From the NCBI GenBank assembly GCA_017562135.1, contig QEYB01000999.1, positions 806,001-870,000 on the forward strand: DNA of 64,000 nt. The letters run 5' to 3'. The notes under the pieces are model-generated. The model saw only the letters and a program-made list of their open reading frames with translations. It searched no databases and had not been told where the DNA came from. Each line of letters begins with the position of its first letter. The first letter of the stretch is position 1. The position numbers and the translations under genes were made by a program. Shown here piece by piece: positions 10,801-25,800 of the stretch. The stretch is from Dipylidium caninum (lineage: Eukaryota > Platyhelminthes > Cestoda > Cyclophyllidea > Dipylidiidae).

Positions 10801-13800
10801 AGAAGTAGAATGACAAAGAACGTAGTCTGGCATAATACCACTGAATGGATACTGGGAGAAGGAAACGCTTATCCCCTCCCGATGAGGATACGGTGATACA
10901 ACGGCCTTAATCACAAGAATTCTAAACTAGTGGGCGAGGCAAGAGTGAAGTTTGGGCTAAAGAAGAGCACTCGGATAGAGTGCCTAATGCTCATAGACGG
11001 GTCTGGTGGGAGAAAAAAATTACTACGGAAAGAGATGTTGACCTACCGACAGGCCAGACCCTCGCCATCATTGAGTTGGGGCGGCGCGGTGGTGCGTTCC
11101 GGACGCAGCATTCGACAGGTGACGCGGGTCGGGGCGCTGGCGGCGCTCGGGGGCACCATGATGCGCAGTCCCGGGTGCCGACTGGCGCGCATTGAACCAC
11201 CGCGGGCATCAACCAGGAAGGAGACGAGGAAGCTAGAGGGTGATGGGGGTCGGAGATGAGAGGATTTTGCGATGCGAGTTAAAGAATCATTTAACGATTG
11301 CGTGAAGTTGAGGTGTTTAACACATCCGAGATACAGAGGAACGAATTAGTCCCAATGATGTATGCTCGGCCATGTCTGCGGTGGGAAAAAGATGATCCAG
11401 TAGATGACAAGTGGCCGTTGAGTTCATATAAGAAAGCATCTCTTTGTACTTTCTCGCTTCAAGGAAGCCCAACCAGACTATCATCAATGGTTTTAGGCCT
11501 CCCACCACCCCCTCGAGGGAGCCGCAGCCACCGCCTTGGTGGATCGGACGCAGGTAGGGCACTGAGAGGCGTCCCCCTCAAAGATTTAATGCTTTACGAT
11601 AACCCTTCGGTTAATACCAAACTAACATTTCATATAACTGGGTTAACAGCGAGGTCACCACATGACCTCTGTTCGGTGGGCCGGCGGTGAGACATTCACA
11701 TTTTATATTCGCTTTATTGCGTACAGCCTCGATCAAATGCGCACAAACACAGACGGAAACAGGAGGAAAAGTGTGTGTATTTGCCCCTTTGAGGTAAACT
11801 TCCCGTAGTAGTGAAAACATGAAATTCAAGTCAAGTAGGATGAAGCGAGAAGCAAAAGCGCCTGGGCGAAAATCCTTTGCAAAGACAATCCGTCAGAAAG
11901 CCTATCGCTCTGTGCAAGGTGTTATCCTACTTTAAAATAGTAAAAAGGAGGCAGTGGGAGCACTTTTTGATCATTACAATTCACAGAGCGGGGGGGGGGA
12001 ATGGAGAGGGCGGGAGTAGGAAGCCTGTGGAAGAGCAAGTTACTACTAAGCCGACAGGAAACACATTTCACAAATGAGTGATGACTAAAGGAAGCAGAAG
12101 GAATAAAGCGCCAATTACGTCTCTTCATGCGCCAAGGTACCGCTGCGGCACGTCTTCGTCGTCATGTTCCTAATGTGCAGTGGATACGAGCTACTAGTGT
12201 ACCGTAAAGGCATCAAGGGTTGCCGCAATGGTGATTTGTAAACTGTGGTGCAAGGAGAAGTGCTGGAAAGACAGTCTTTTAACTGTTCTACACCGTCTCC
12301 AGTTCTTCATGAGCACCCACACAAACGCAAACTTGGGACGGAGCAGCCCGAACACACACACAAACCCCAGCACAGCATGACTGTGGTCACGTTGGGGGGC
12401 AACTCGTGTGCCACATCGCGAATATGCCCGACACGGCAGACAGAGTTAGTCATATGACATGATAGACGTGTGGGTGTATCAGTCGCCTAACTGAGGTGGA
12501 GACGACTAGAAACAGTCACTTTCAATGGAAAAAAAAGGGAAAGATAAAGGAAGCCAAGACGAAGCCGTGCTTTCACTAATCCACCCTCAACAAATATGTT
12601 TACTGTAAACGGTTTCGATGATCTGAACCAAACTAAGATTGTTTATGTAGGAGCCACCGCTGTTCGGAAACACGAAGTCAGTGTGAGATTACGTCCAACT
12701 GTCAGCCCCAAAACCGGTTCACCGGACATTGAGAGAACTTAACACCGAAGTACTGACAGATTTGATTTGGAGAAACAAATGTGCTTAAGACGAAAAGGGG
12801 CAATGAATATATGAACCAATCATAAGAAGACTTGGGAACATCGGGATATCTTGTCAACCAATGACAGACGAGGGAAACACCCAAACTAAGTTGTCGTATT
12901 AGAGACGAAACCTAAAACCTTAACAAGAGGGTGCAATGGCTCTCATGCATCTAAACATCCATATGCTTAAAGCATAACCGTTAAAAATCGTTTCGAAAGG
13001 AAATAGGACCGAATCGGCGGGATTCAAACAAAAGGCGATGGTAAATTATAAACCCTAAGTTAAAATTTAGAACAATTAATGAAAAAATAGACCGGGTTTG
13101 GCGGTGATATCAGTTCCATAAAGAAGTGTTGTTTTAGCAAAGGATTAATGCAAAGAAACTAGAAACACGTTAACTCCATGACACTACGGATTTTCCACAT
13201 TTCTAACATATCTATTAGGACCAATAAGGTCTTAAGAAACGTAAAATTGTTTTTTTAAACAATAAAATTACCGATCATGCCCCACACCGAATTTGGAAGT
13301 CCTAGGTTTGATCTTTTCGCAGAGGGCAGTTATTTCCTCGGTAGATTCGGAGTGCTCCGAAACTCCCATATCGACGTAATTGCCACGGAATGACCAAATG
13401 CCAAACTACTAGCGCAGTTTAAACAGCGCGACCGAAACTACACAGATTGCTGAACCAATCATATCGCGGACGCACGTGCGCGTGATTGAACCAGTGAAAA
13501 TGTTGGCGTATAGCAAAGTGATTGGTTTGGTTGTGTAACTATTGCCATGTACGTGAACACGGGGTAAAAATCCAACAAATACGCTTCCTTCAAAAAAAGA
13601 ATTCGCAATTGAAGATGAGCGTGAGCATCTTAGGCGAGCGATTTAGAGAATGAACATTTCTTGGTGGTTTAAACAAATGCGAGACAAGCGCTTCAATCTA
13701 TGGGATGAGCGGATAATATGGCTGGACAGAGCTCCTATTTATGAAAAAATCCCCCGTGACAAAGATATAGACCAATAACACAGACTTCTACTTGAATTTA

Positions 13801-16800
13801 AAAATAAATGGCATTTGCTTATTTATACGATGGATTTCTCAGTAAATCTGTTCATAGTCTCTACTTCACGTCGACGCGCTTATGCTTCTGCCCGCGCGAA
13901 CTGGCGCCCGGTGAAAAGAGAACACCAACGGCCGTGTGTTTACGTAATCGTCGGTTCCAGTCACCAAGCAACTTGTACCACCATCAGAGCATTTTCTAAC
14001 TGATAGTAGAAGCATCTAATCACCAAACGACGTGCATGTCATCGAAATTACTCACCCTGATGTAATTGGCTTACGGCAGATGGGGACGTTGTCAGGGACG
14101 AAGTCCCATTCGAGACCGCCGTAGCCACTTGGGGAACCAATGTTATGGTTTCCGCCAGCGCCGAGCTCCCTGCTTTCACGTTCCGCGCGTTTTAAGCGCA
14201 GTCCAGACGTCTGAAACAGGTCGAAAGAGCGTTCAAAGGGGCAAATCAAATAACCTTCAAAACAACTTTTGTAAAAAACTCTACTTATTATAAATAAGTA
14301 GCATATATCATGTTATACATGCCGAGTTACAACAGAGGTCGAAATGCGATTTTTAAAATTTCAACTAAACTAGCGTGAAGTCTTAGTGCCAATCCAATAA
14401 TAATCCCAACAGTAAAAACGGAAACAAGTAGGCTCGCATTAAAAATTTGGCAATTTTATTTTCTATTTAAAACCCACAAATTAGTACTTCAAGTGGAGAG
14501 AGAGATAAGCCTGCGTGCTGCAGTCCAGTTGATTTACAAGTTTCACTTGGCGTCCAACACAAACATTCAAATTTAAGATGCACAAAGACAAATTTGTACA
14601 CTGATAAAACTGGAGTATACCTTGAACCCATCACCATTAATGAAGACATCGCTCGTGTTTTTGGTTCGCGTAAACTGGGACTGATTTGGTGTGTAGCCCA
14701 CACCCTCATCGATACTGTCCTCGCCTAAAGTAAACAAAAGAATGAAGTTAGCGAGAGAGGAGAACACAACCAAGCTGCGGGAGGAGAACCACAAAGGTAC
14801 TCAAGGCAAGACAGGAAGAAATGAGCCTGGGGTGTGTGATATTCGCTAGGTTAGCTTGGGAAATGACCCTGAACCGTTCAAATTTCACTCGGCAGCTGGA
14901 AGAAACCTCTCAGACGAAGAATGCTTAGGCAATTACAAGTGAAGCACTTCAGAGCCCCCAATGTTCGCTAGTTCCTCGATAGACAATGGCTCGAGGAGGT
15001 GTCAAATACGATTTCCACAGGACATGAGGGCTCGAAAACCTTCATTCAAAAATTTGGCAATGACTGAGGCCGCGACAGGGACAAGTTGACATCGGTCAGT
15101 CCGGGTTTGCATGGGTCTGACTCCCAGAAGTGTTTGTACGTCCACTGTTGCCTGACCTCGCGGCGCCATTCGCCGTGACGGGGATTTGGGCCCGACTGAC
15201 CCGCAACACATGCCATGTTTCAGGCCAGCTAAGGTTGGCAATTTGTGGGGGTTTATCCGCCTTTTTCACATCGCCAAATTAATCTCTGGCAGCAAGAATT
15301 TACCAATTGCATTTCAGTCAACGTATATGAAGGAAGGAAAAAAGCAGTGAAAGTGATACGAATGCGAGGAGAGTGAACTTTGTTGAGTTCGGTAGTTATG
15401 CACCAATGCCACGATTGTTTAATTACCCCGTCAAGGTGGCAGGCAAAAGCATGCGAGGTGCCAAAAGCACCATCGCGTTCCGCCGGAGGTGGTCAAAACA
15501 AAAAGCGGTTCGAACTAAGTGGCGAGGGTAACGCGGTGCGGTCGGACACTCCGATTGCTCTTCGGACAAGCCAGACAACAGCGCGGGGGAGAGGACGCGC
15601 CTCGTGGGAGGAGGAACTCGGGGTAGATGGGTGAACTCGCTACCGCCGACCCATCGACAATCCCCCCAAACTGATCTGATCTGCAGTGTTTGCCCAACTG
15701 GCGTTAGGACTGCGCCTCTACTGGCAGATCACGTGGTCGAGGGACACCGAGAGCCTAGTCGTCGCCAGACGAGAGGAGGCGGATGATTGACCGTAGCTAA
15801 AATGACAGCCTGTTGTTAGAGTGCGCATGAAATGGCCCTGTCGAGAGGCAACGCAGGCCACGGGCGATGGCCGCTTCACGAACCGGCCCCGTAATAGCCT
15901 GCGACCGGGCCACGGTGGGGCAAATCGGGAATCCACGCAAAAAATGCTAAGACGGCAAAGTTTGTCGGTAAAGTGGTGCGTAAAAAAGGTATTTCGAGGG
16001 GAGGAAGACGAAAAATAGAAAAAGCTCGCATTCAGGGCGTCAGAAGTCTCCACCCACTCCTCAATCGCATAGCCTCGCACGGTGTCGGCTGCGCAGTGCA
16101 TTTGAGGATCCCGAGAAAGGAGTTGCGGAAATGACAAGAAACATCGCAGAACGTCAAGGCGAGAAGTGGGGCAGGAAGGCCAAATGCACGACCACAGACG
16201 AGGGGGATCAGAGAAGGTGGGAAAGACGGAGCTAACAACCTCTCATGCGAAGGGTACACACGAAAGATGCACTTAAAAGTGGCGTCCATAACACGATCTC
16301 CGCCCACTCACTCACTCATCCGCACTGCTCCCAGTTAAAAGGAGACGTCTTTTTTGGTGGGAGGGGGGGGGGAGGGCAGAGCGGTCAAAACACTTTTCCC
16401 GTGTAACTACCTGAAATAACTGACGCGAGTAGAGTGCCTTGAAGTCGCTGTCAATCATCTCCCGCCCCTCGCGACTCTCAGGTAAGGAAAGATAAAGACC
16501 TTAGTGACTTCCGAGGCCCCGAGGCCTGCCACCTTGCTTCACTCCGTGGTTTTAACCCCTCTTCACCGCTCCCCACCGCCTTCCCACCCCGCCCGCGTTT
16601 TACACTCTGTCGAGGTACTTGGAGGGAAGAAAACAATGCTGACGGGGATGAGAGAAATCTGCCACCGGGAATTCGTGGACACGCGACGAACACCTAAAGA
16701 TGTCCGCCATGAGGCCGCATTGAGACAAACGGCGTCCAGAATAGGACCGTGTTGCTGCGGACGTGGGACTTAAGAAGCCGGAAATGCGGAGTAGCGGTTG

Positions 16801-19800
16801 AGGGCAGAATTCCGCTCACAACGTCACTTCCCTACAACTTTCGAGTCTGGAGCACAGAGTTCACTCGCGCCTTCATTCGGCTTGAGTGATGAGGGGAAAA
16901 AAAAGGAAACTGTTTTGTCGTATTCACGATTTTTTTTGCCTCAGGACTTTGTGCACTTAAAACCCGGAGGCCAAACTTTTCAGTTCGCCTCCGCTCTCGG
17001 CAGGTAGGAACTTCAGTCGCCACACAATTCCCCACTTCACTGAACTACATTCGGTATCGCCTTGGCGTATTGTTCAAAGCAATTAGGAGAGATGAAGGAG
17101 AGGATTTTCGTCGTGATTTGGCAGAAAACCTAAAGATCAAGGGATAACTTGGATGACAGCCAAGGGGTTCGCTCGGAAGAGAGAACGGCACGTGTCGACA
17201 CTTCTTCAAATACAAGAACTCTGGTTGGCACCATCGCGTCTTGGCTTCCTCAAACTACATCAGCAATTCCACTGTTCTAGTAAAGACGAGTTGAAACCCA
17301 AGGGCTCCGATAATACCAATAATACCAATAATTTATAAAGCCAAGCTTTAAGATCCTTTTCCCTAAATGACCAGATAAATTGGAAAATAAAGCAAAATAA
17401 ACCGTGAAATCCTCACATTTACCAGTCACGAATAAATAAATTCTTAATTTATGATGAAGAGATTGGATGAAAGGTCAAGTGTCTATGAAAAACACATTTC
17501 TCTTTACTGATAGGGCAATTTTGAAGAAGTCAACAGTGTCCAAGCAATACAAGTCAAGGCATAACTCACAGAATCGAAGTCGTTTCGGTGACTTAGACCC
17601 CGCCGACCTGGGACTTTTTAGGGAGGAATTAACCTTCATGGAAGTGAATGTAAATTGGTAAGAAACGCCGCGCTTTTGGTTGGCGCTCGCCTCACCCTCC
17701 CCACGCTTCTGATTGGTCGAACGCCACGGAGCCAATGAATGCGCGCGATAAGGATGAGCCAACAACAACCGGAGGAATGCACTCTTGCCCTCAAGATTCC
17801 CTTCTTTTCTGGGCAAAAGGTAACACCAATGCTGCCCCAGAATGATGTTGTTAGTGTTCTTTTATTTAAATATTTAAAGTAGGAAAGAAGACGAGTACTT
17901 TCTTTTGCTACAGTTTGGCTGTTTTGTGGTTGGGAAAGTAGACACCGAGCGGACATACCGAAGACATTTCGACTTCTACCCGTTGTATGCCATTAACGAA
18001 TTGTGAGAAAGCGTTGTCTTTAAACGAGGAGGAAACCCGAGAGTCTAAAGCACTGACAGTAAGTGGCTCGAGGTCGTTCACAGTTAACTTCTCACCCTTA
18101 AAATCGTACAAGTGTGCCGAAAGACGACAATGAATAGCCGGAAGGCTACTTTTCATGGCAGTGCGTGGGCCTTCCGTTCTCACCTTCTAAAGCAGTTAAT
18201 GTTAGAAGGGAAAGCAGATTAACTACGTACTCGGGAGCTTTGAGTTAAACTCCAACGAAGGGCCTCCAAGTCATTCGAATTTGGAGGGATATTCCTCTCT
18301 CCCCAGGCCAAAACAACCTCCATCGGTCATCAAGCAGTAGGTGAGCGAGTGGACATAAAAATTTGAGTTCCATGACAAAAAAGCACCTTCCACAGCCATG
18401 TGGAGCCCCACTACCTGACAGTTTATTGAGACGCCAACTATAAGGAAGGCATTCCAACCGGGTGTGTTTACCGTTCTAAGCTTCCATGTGCTAAAGTAAC
18501 AATACAATCCACACCGTCACCCCGTTAAAAATGAATTTCCCAAGAGTGCACTGAGTCCCGTGAAAATGGGGATGTGAGCAATTCGAGTAATTCCGGGGTG
18601 AATCGAAGTTCCCGAGGTGCTGAACAAATTCGGTGCAAATTTGGAGCGGACTGCCACGGATAAAAGTACGGAGGCAGGCATTATGCAATAAAAGCTTACC
18701 CGAGACAATAGAATGCTTGTCCGAGATCCTGAAACCGCCTCTCACGAAAGCCGGGTTGTCATTAGAGACTTGTTTCCGCAGCACTGCTCTCTGATTGGCC
18801 CGATCACTTTCCACTCGTTCAATTCGTTCCTCCTCTATGGCCTGTTGCGAAGCGACGCGAGAGAACATGGGAGAAGGTGGAATGGCGGTGTACTCGACTT
18901 CGCCTGGGACGACCACAAGGAAAAGAGACTCGTAAGCAACACCGATACGACTCATAGACGGTTAATATAGACAAAGGAGAGTCTCTTCCCTACGGGTAAA
19001 TCGGTCACGCCTCTCCACGCTCTCACCATCTGATCTGTCCTTCCGCTGAGAAAGTAGACATCAGCGCGTGGACCCGTCCAAACCGAGGTTTTCTTGGAGC
19101 AGACACTTCGGCCTCCAAAAAACCACATCTGTCAAGTGGAGTCAACGGCATACCCACAAATCACCAGTCTGTTAATCACTGTCACACAGGAGGTGGTTCA
19201 CAGCAAGAGGGAATGGATGTGTGGGAAGACCTCCACGAGAATAGACCTGACAAATTTCGGTGCCCACGCATGCATTTGCGCGTGCCGGTGAAATTTGGCT
19301 TTAGTGGCGTCTACTGGTATGTTCTGAGGATTTCTACCAGTTGCTCATTCCGCCGCTCGACACAGGGCCATTTACAAGACAGATTGTTACAAGTGACCTG
19401 GCTCATAGCCATTCCAGGCGCTGCGCCATCGGAGTCACGAGAAAAGGTTAGTGGACTTCGTGAACCAAAGCACAAAGCTCTTCCAGTGCCTCTGCTATTT
19501 TTAACCATGAAGTATTTGCCACGAAAAGAAAAGGTTGGTGGGTACAACGAACCTTGATCATCCTCCGTATCGGTGACGGGATGTTCGGCCATCAGGTCGG
19601 GTTTCTCCAACTCCAGCCTTGGAATGGCGCTTAATTTGTGCTCCAGCAAGTTTTCAGCCTTCACCGCGGACTCAGTTGAGTCGTCAAGCTCCCTTCTCAC
19701 CTGTTCGTCGTAGGATTCAATTTCCTCCCAGGACTCCACGCAGGTTGTCACACGTCGGAGCACCTCGAAGATGTTGAGGTAGTGTTGGTGTTGGGCTACG

Positions 19801-22800
19801 TGACCGGCAGTCCAGCCAGACTAGGAAAGTAGACCAAAAGATGTACCATTAAAACGACTAACACCCAACAGAAACCTGGAGAGATAGAGTTACAAAGTCA
19901 GTATGCAAGCGAAAAAAGTGTTTTCATGGAAGCCTGCAGATCGCCTGCCGTTCCTTCGTCGAGTGTGGGCACTACTCTACTTTCCCACCTAAATATCTAA
20001 ATGTCATAGAGTAATACGACTACCACCTAAAACAATCGACTGACGTGAATCCTTCCGCCGCTTTCAGACAATTCAAGCTAAGCCTGTTCCGTTCAGAAAA
20101 CCGAACACCTGTTCACTCAGCATGGGAATAAAGAATGGCAGTATTAGCTTTCAAGGCATTTTTACTTCGAAAAAGTGCTGGAGAGGTGTCTCTTCGTCAT
20201 AACCGCAGAAAAAATTGTCTTCGGGCGGCTCAAAATTTGCCTGTACTCAAATTGGCTAAGCTTGTACATTCTACTTAAGAGAATTGAGTATGCATTAAAT
20301 TATGATTGACCTCGTTATTAAAAATCGCCAGAACATGCCCAAAGGAGGAGGGAAACATAAGACTGTGTTCGCCTTATTGGAGTAGTTCGTCCCTACCCGC
20401 CAGATGCAAGCGCCATGGTCGAAGTTTAGGAACTCATTTCCACACCCGCCTTCCAGGAAAGTACTGTGCCACTCACTCCTTTTACTTTGGTGCAGACGCT
20501 TCCGTGCTTTAGTGACGACTCGATTTCCATATGGGGCGTGGGCTGTTCCACCGCGAGGAAAGAATGTGGCAGTGGACAACCACCAAAAATAACTCTCCCC
20601 AGTGGTGGAGACACAATTCGACGAAATGAGCGATAGCGCGTCCATAAAGGAGTCCTACGTCGGTTCGCTAAATATCTGCTTCATCGTGTGTGTGTGTGTG
20701 TGTGTGTGGTGGTTGTGGCCGGTGGGAAGCCGTCTCGCGACTTTATTTCGGTTTCGCAACTCTAAGCTTTGGCATGGAAAATTCATTTGTAAAAAGTTCA
20801 ACAATTTCATTGGCGGAGCCAAAATTAATGGACCCAAATTCCTCATTTCATCTTGAATCTAGCTCTCTTGCCAGTTGGGATGAAGGAATACGACGTTGTG
20901 CCAAAGACTTACTGACCCCCTAATCATCTAAGATTCTCAGCTGCTGTTGCATGGGTTCATCCATTCTTGCAACGCAACAACGGAAGCTACATTCATTATC
21001 TGCATCATGTCAAACAAAGCAGACCATCCGCCGAAATGGAAACACGGAAATTGGAGTCAGTGGTGGGCATGGAGATTTCATCGTTGTGTGGCCAGTACAG
21101 ATACCAACAGTGAAATCTAACCCTATCTAAGGGGAAATGTGTCAGTGCCCCAAGGCTTCTCAATAAAGTTCGCTTAATTAAACCGAGCCCATTCAATCTC
21201 GTAGATTCGACATAAGTGGTTGATAAACGATACAGAGTGAATCAACGAGCGAATACCGGAACTCAACCTTTCAGGATGGCTTCATGAGATAGTCACCAAG
21301 TGACTACTTAATTAGATGCATTTATTGTAGATGGAAATGAAGGGATGCCGTTGGTTCAACAAAGGCAGAATTTTAGGTACCAGTCCACAAAGCTTGCCAA
21401 TTCTGAGGAGAATAATAAATATCTATCTAGCGTATGTTAAAGCAGTTTTCAATTAATTTGCCAGTTTGTGGGGCGACTATGTGAAGCAGTCACATGAAGC
21501 TAATTTGAGCAGAAGGAAAGAAAACTTAAATCTTAACAGCGGACGAAATAGAAACATGAGATATTATTAGAGGAATCAACACACCTTATTCTTGAGATTG
21601 GGGTCCGCACCACTGTCTAGTAAAGTGTATATAACCTGAGGATGGCCCTGTTGAGCTGCCAAGTGTAAGGTGCTCGATCCCAACTCTGTGCGTGCATTTA
21701 CGTTGCAGCCCTTGGAGATTAGGAATTTTATCATGTTCAACTAAAATGGAATGACCAAATAACGTCTACTTATTCACCCAAAGTAGCAGTAATAATCCAG
21801 TAGAAAAGTACCTGACCAAAGTGACAGGCTGTATGCAGAGGCGTGTAACCAGCCTTCGTCGTTGGGTCTAGTTCCGCGCCCGCTTCGAAGAGGACTTCTG
21901 CAGCCTTCACACTATCTTCTTGTGCGGCCAAGTGCATCGGAGTGAGGCCGTTCTACAGAAAGCATGATATTAGGTCTAACTTCGGCTGTTGTTTAATGTG
22001 TCTACACCGTCAGGACCTTCGAACTCACCTTGGCCCTGGCATTGACTTTTGCCTTGTATTCTAACAGTAGGCGAACCAATTCAACGCTCCCATCTTGGGC
22101 GGCCAAGTGAAGTGGAGTAAAGCCGTTTCGCGACTCGGCATTTGGATCAGCTTTGGCTTTCAAAAGAAGCCGAGCGACTTCCACCTGGCAACGCTGGGCT
22201 GCCACATGCAAAGAAGTATAACCATTCTTGGTTTGTTGCTTAGTCGATGCCTGAAACAGTTAGATGCAGCAGGAGTTGATGATCTTATACAGAGCACCAA
22301 TACAGTTTCATAAACGAGCAAAGATCGCTGAAGAATTTTCCCTCAAACCTAAAGACATAGGACGATAACAAAGGGATAATGTTCCTCAGAGGCCATGACC
22401 ACCAAATTCTTCTGACATTGTCTTAGTAGCTCTTTTGAAGGGACTCAATATTAGGCTCTATGGTAAGGAAGAAATAGGAGGGAGACGTCAACACGTCCGA
22501 CGTTGGTATGATAAAGATGCACGTAGTCACCGCTGTCTCGGTTGTCTTGATCAGTAAGGACTAAGCCTACTTTTGCCAATGCCACAGCGAGCATTAAGAA
22601 GTTGCACCCGCGTGACGCCTAAATCATAAGTGTTTCAATAACCTCCCAGTAAAAGAAAGCTTTAGGGAAGCTGAATGAAATATGTCGCCTTAAAATCTAT
22701 ACTGTTTCGGCGCCTTCTTTGCATCACCAACACCTATTGTTTGTGTGGATTAACAGCATATATCCGCTACCAGTGAGAGAATATCTGAGTCAGTAGAACG

Positions 22801-25800
22801 CAGTGTCCCGGCTAGATGATTGTTGACGAAGGTCTGAAGACACCACAGTTATTTGCTCGAAGAGAGAAGGTTAAAATCGGACAATGAGTCATGCGATTCA
22901 CAAGGAAAATTGTCGAGGGGGTGATAGGGTAGGGTTGTGTAAACAAACATTAGTTTCAGCCAATAAAAATCCAACTGCTTAAAGTTTTAAACGACTAATG
23001 GAAGATACACAAAGTTGAAGCCTGATCTATAGATGAAACTGCAAAGAACTTACCCCCTTGTCAAGAAGAGCTTTCACCACGCTGACAGAGCCATAATGCG
23101 AAGCAAGGTGGAGCGGTGTCAGTCCATTCCTGCCCGGTACATCTAGCGCGGCGCCGGCTTCGGTCAACAGTTGTGCCGCTTTCAGACGTGAGTATTTCGC
23201 AGCCAAGTGGAGTGGAGTAAATCCAGACTACAAATAAGCACGTAAGCACGGAAATTCAGATACTGACCTTTGTTAATACATCGGCAGGTGCGCCCGAATT
23301 CAGTAGCAATGAAACGGCTTCATCATGCCCAGCTTTGGTGGCGACATGGAGCGCAGAATGACCGTCCTTTGTCACAGCTTGGACATTGGCCCCGTTTTGC
23401 AGAAGAAGTGTGATTAGTTCGCAATTTCCCAACAAAGCGGCCACATGCAAACATGTTTGACTACCCTACACAGAATGTAATTAATACTGATGACATATAA
23501 GTAACATTTATGTCACAAGTGAAAAATAGTTACCCTGGACTTGGCGTCGACTAGGGCACCATTACGTAGCAGTAATTTGATAGTTTCAATACGATTGGCG
23601 CGAGATGCCAAATGGAGAGGGGTCTCGTTGTGCAGCGTTTGAGCGTTTGAGTCGGCGGAGTGTTTCAACAACATCAAAACGATGTTTGTGTTGCCCATGA
23701 AGGCCGCAACGTGGAGTGGAGTTAAACCGGACTAAAGGGGAAGGAGGTTAGCGTTGGCAAAATCGCCATTTCCTACCTCTGTTGCGATATCCACTGAACA
23801 GCCGTGTCTTAGGAGAAGCTCCACAATTTTAACGCGATTCTTCTTGCAGGCGATATGCAACGGTGTAAATCCGTTCTACGTTAAGGTAAAGTGAAAGGAA
23901 AGATAAGAAATGCTTTTAAGCCACCAGGGAGGGAATGCATTAATTCATTCATATTTCAGCGACGTATCACATCTGGTGAGTGGAGGAGAGATTAGGGACG
24001 GACGCTAAATAAGCAACGGAAGGGGATAATTGAAAAAGAGATTGAATGCAGAGTAAATGAACGAGCGGGTCGGCTAAGAGAAAACATGGGAAATATACAA
24101 GAATTGGTGGAATAGATTGATAATTGGTCGAAGGACGAGGGAGTGACGGAAAGTCCCCGCATCCCCCTACGGCAGACGCCACAAGGGCTAAAAACAATTA
24201 TGACAAAGCGGAAAACATCAGGCAGAGATTTGAAGAGGAGGGACCATCTACCCGAGCTCTTGCGTTGAGATCGCTGTGCGCGTCGAGGAGGACTTTAGCC
24301 ACTCGAGCATTGCCACAGTGCGCGGACACATGAAGCGGGGTGAGGTTGTCAAAGGTCACGTCGTCTACCTTTGCCCCGTGCATGAGCAGCAGTGTGGAGC
24401 ACTCCGGATGATCGCCCTGAGCCGCCATGTGCAACGGAGTCAGGCCATTCTGCGGGAGGAGAGGGATGAAGGAATTGCAGTGCCTCGAGTGCTCCGCACA
24501 GGGGAATACCACACGAGAAACTCACTCGGGTCTTGGCGGAGAAGTTTGCACCAGCATTGAGTAGCAGCTGCATGACTTGGGCGTGACCGGAGCGAGCTGC
24601 ACAGTGGAGAGGCGTCAGGCCGTCGCGGGTGAAGCACTCGAGGTGGGCGCCTGAGGCCAATAAACGCTCGACCACCTCTACATTTCCCCATTTGCTGGCC
24701 ACGTGAAGGGGTGTAACGTTGTTCTGCAACCCGGAGAAGAGAAGAGAGATTAAGCGTAGCGTCAAGACACAACTGCTAAAATGACGGAATTGCGGCGAAT
24801 GAACATTGGGGCATAGGCAAAACGGGACGATGGTGTGAAAGCAAGTGGCAGAATTTTTGCACCAAAAAATGCATTTCTCGAGTGGACAAAGAAAATGGCG
24901 CATTTGAGGCGACAAACATCTCGACGGCAAAGGTCACTCAAATAGGCTGCGATCGTCAAAAAGAGGGAGTGGACGATGTTTTAGTGGGGTGCATTTCACC
25001 CATTTACGTAAATTTGGCCGCGTGGATGCGTAGAAAAGCAACGGATGCGGAGGATCAAAGAGGAGTCAAAGACGCGATCGGACGATGGGTGAGCGTCGAC
25101 ATATCGTCGACGAAGGTCTCCGCCCTCCTCCAAAAGCTCTCATTCACACTGGGGCAGAGGACGTTGAAGAGAGCCTGGGGTGGAGGCGGAGACGGACACA
25201 ACGAGCAGACGAAACTATTTTCAGTTTGAATAGGGCGGTCCACTCGAGGGTTGCGTGACAATGACAAGGCAAATTGTCCAACCCGGTGCGGCGCATCGAG
25301 AGGGTGAGGGGAGGCGCAACGACGAGGAGAAACGTCAAACCGGAGGTGCGTCCTTCCGCAAGTGCGAGTGGAAGCGGAAGCAGACGAAGGTGGGTGGACA
25401 GCACGTCCCGGTATGGCATGAACACCGCCACAGCCGCCAAACTTTCTTCAGGGTGGCCTCAAGTGCCATGGTTACTCAATCGTCTGCGTGTCTGTCATGT
25501 CACAACCGACGCTGTTTGCCACATGTGAATTTGTTGATGTTTCAAGTGGCACCTCGGTGCAGCACCGACTGTTCGGCAAGCGCCAGTGGCCAGACGTGGA
25601 AAAAGCAGCGCCTCCGAAGGCGGCCGTGCCACGAGATCGCGGCCACAAATCCTGTAACAGAGCCAACAAGCCCAATTTCGTTGCCATTTCGGCCACAGGT
25701 GACTCGAAGCCGAGGGGCGGTCGCCATCTGCCTCCCTCCACCCTGCTGTAGAAACATAATCGCGTGCCTGCAGCGATGACTCCTCTGAACGATCTCAAAA

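Noticed and set aside
15002..15241. Exon-like frame with [19 protein letters not shown]
   Set aside because: Splice phases do not fit the ankyrin chain and there is no conserved motif.
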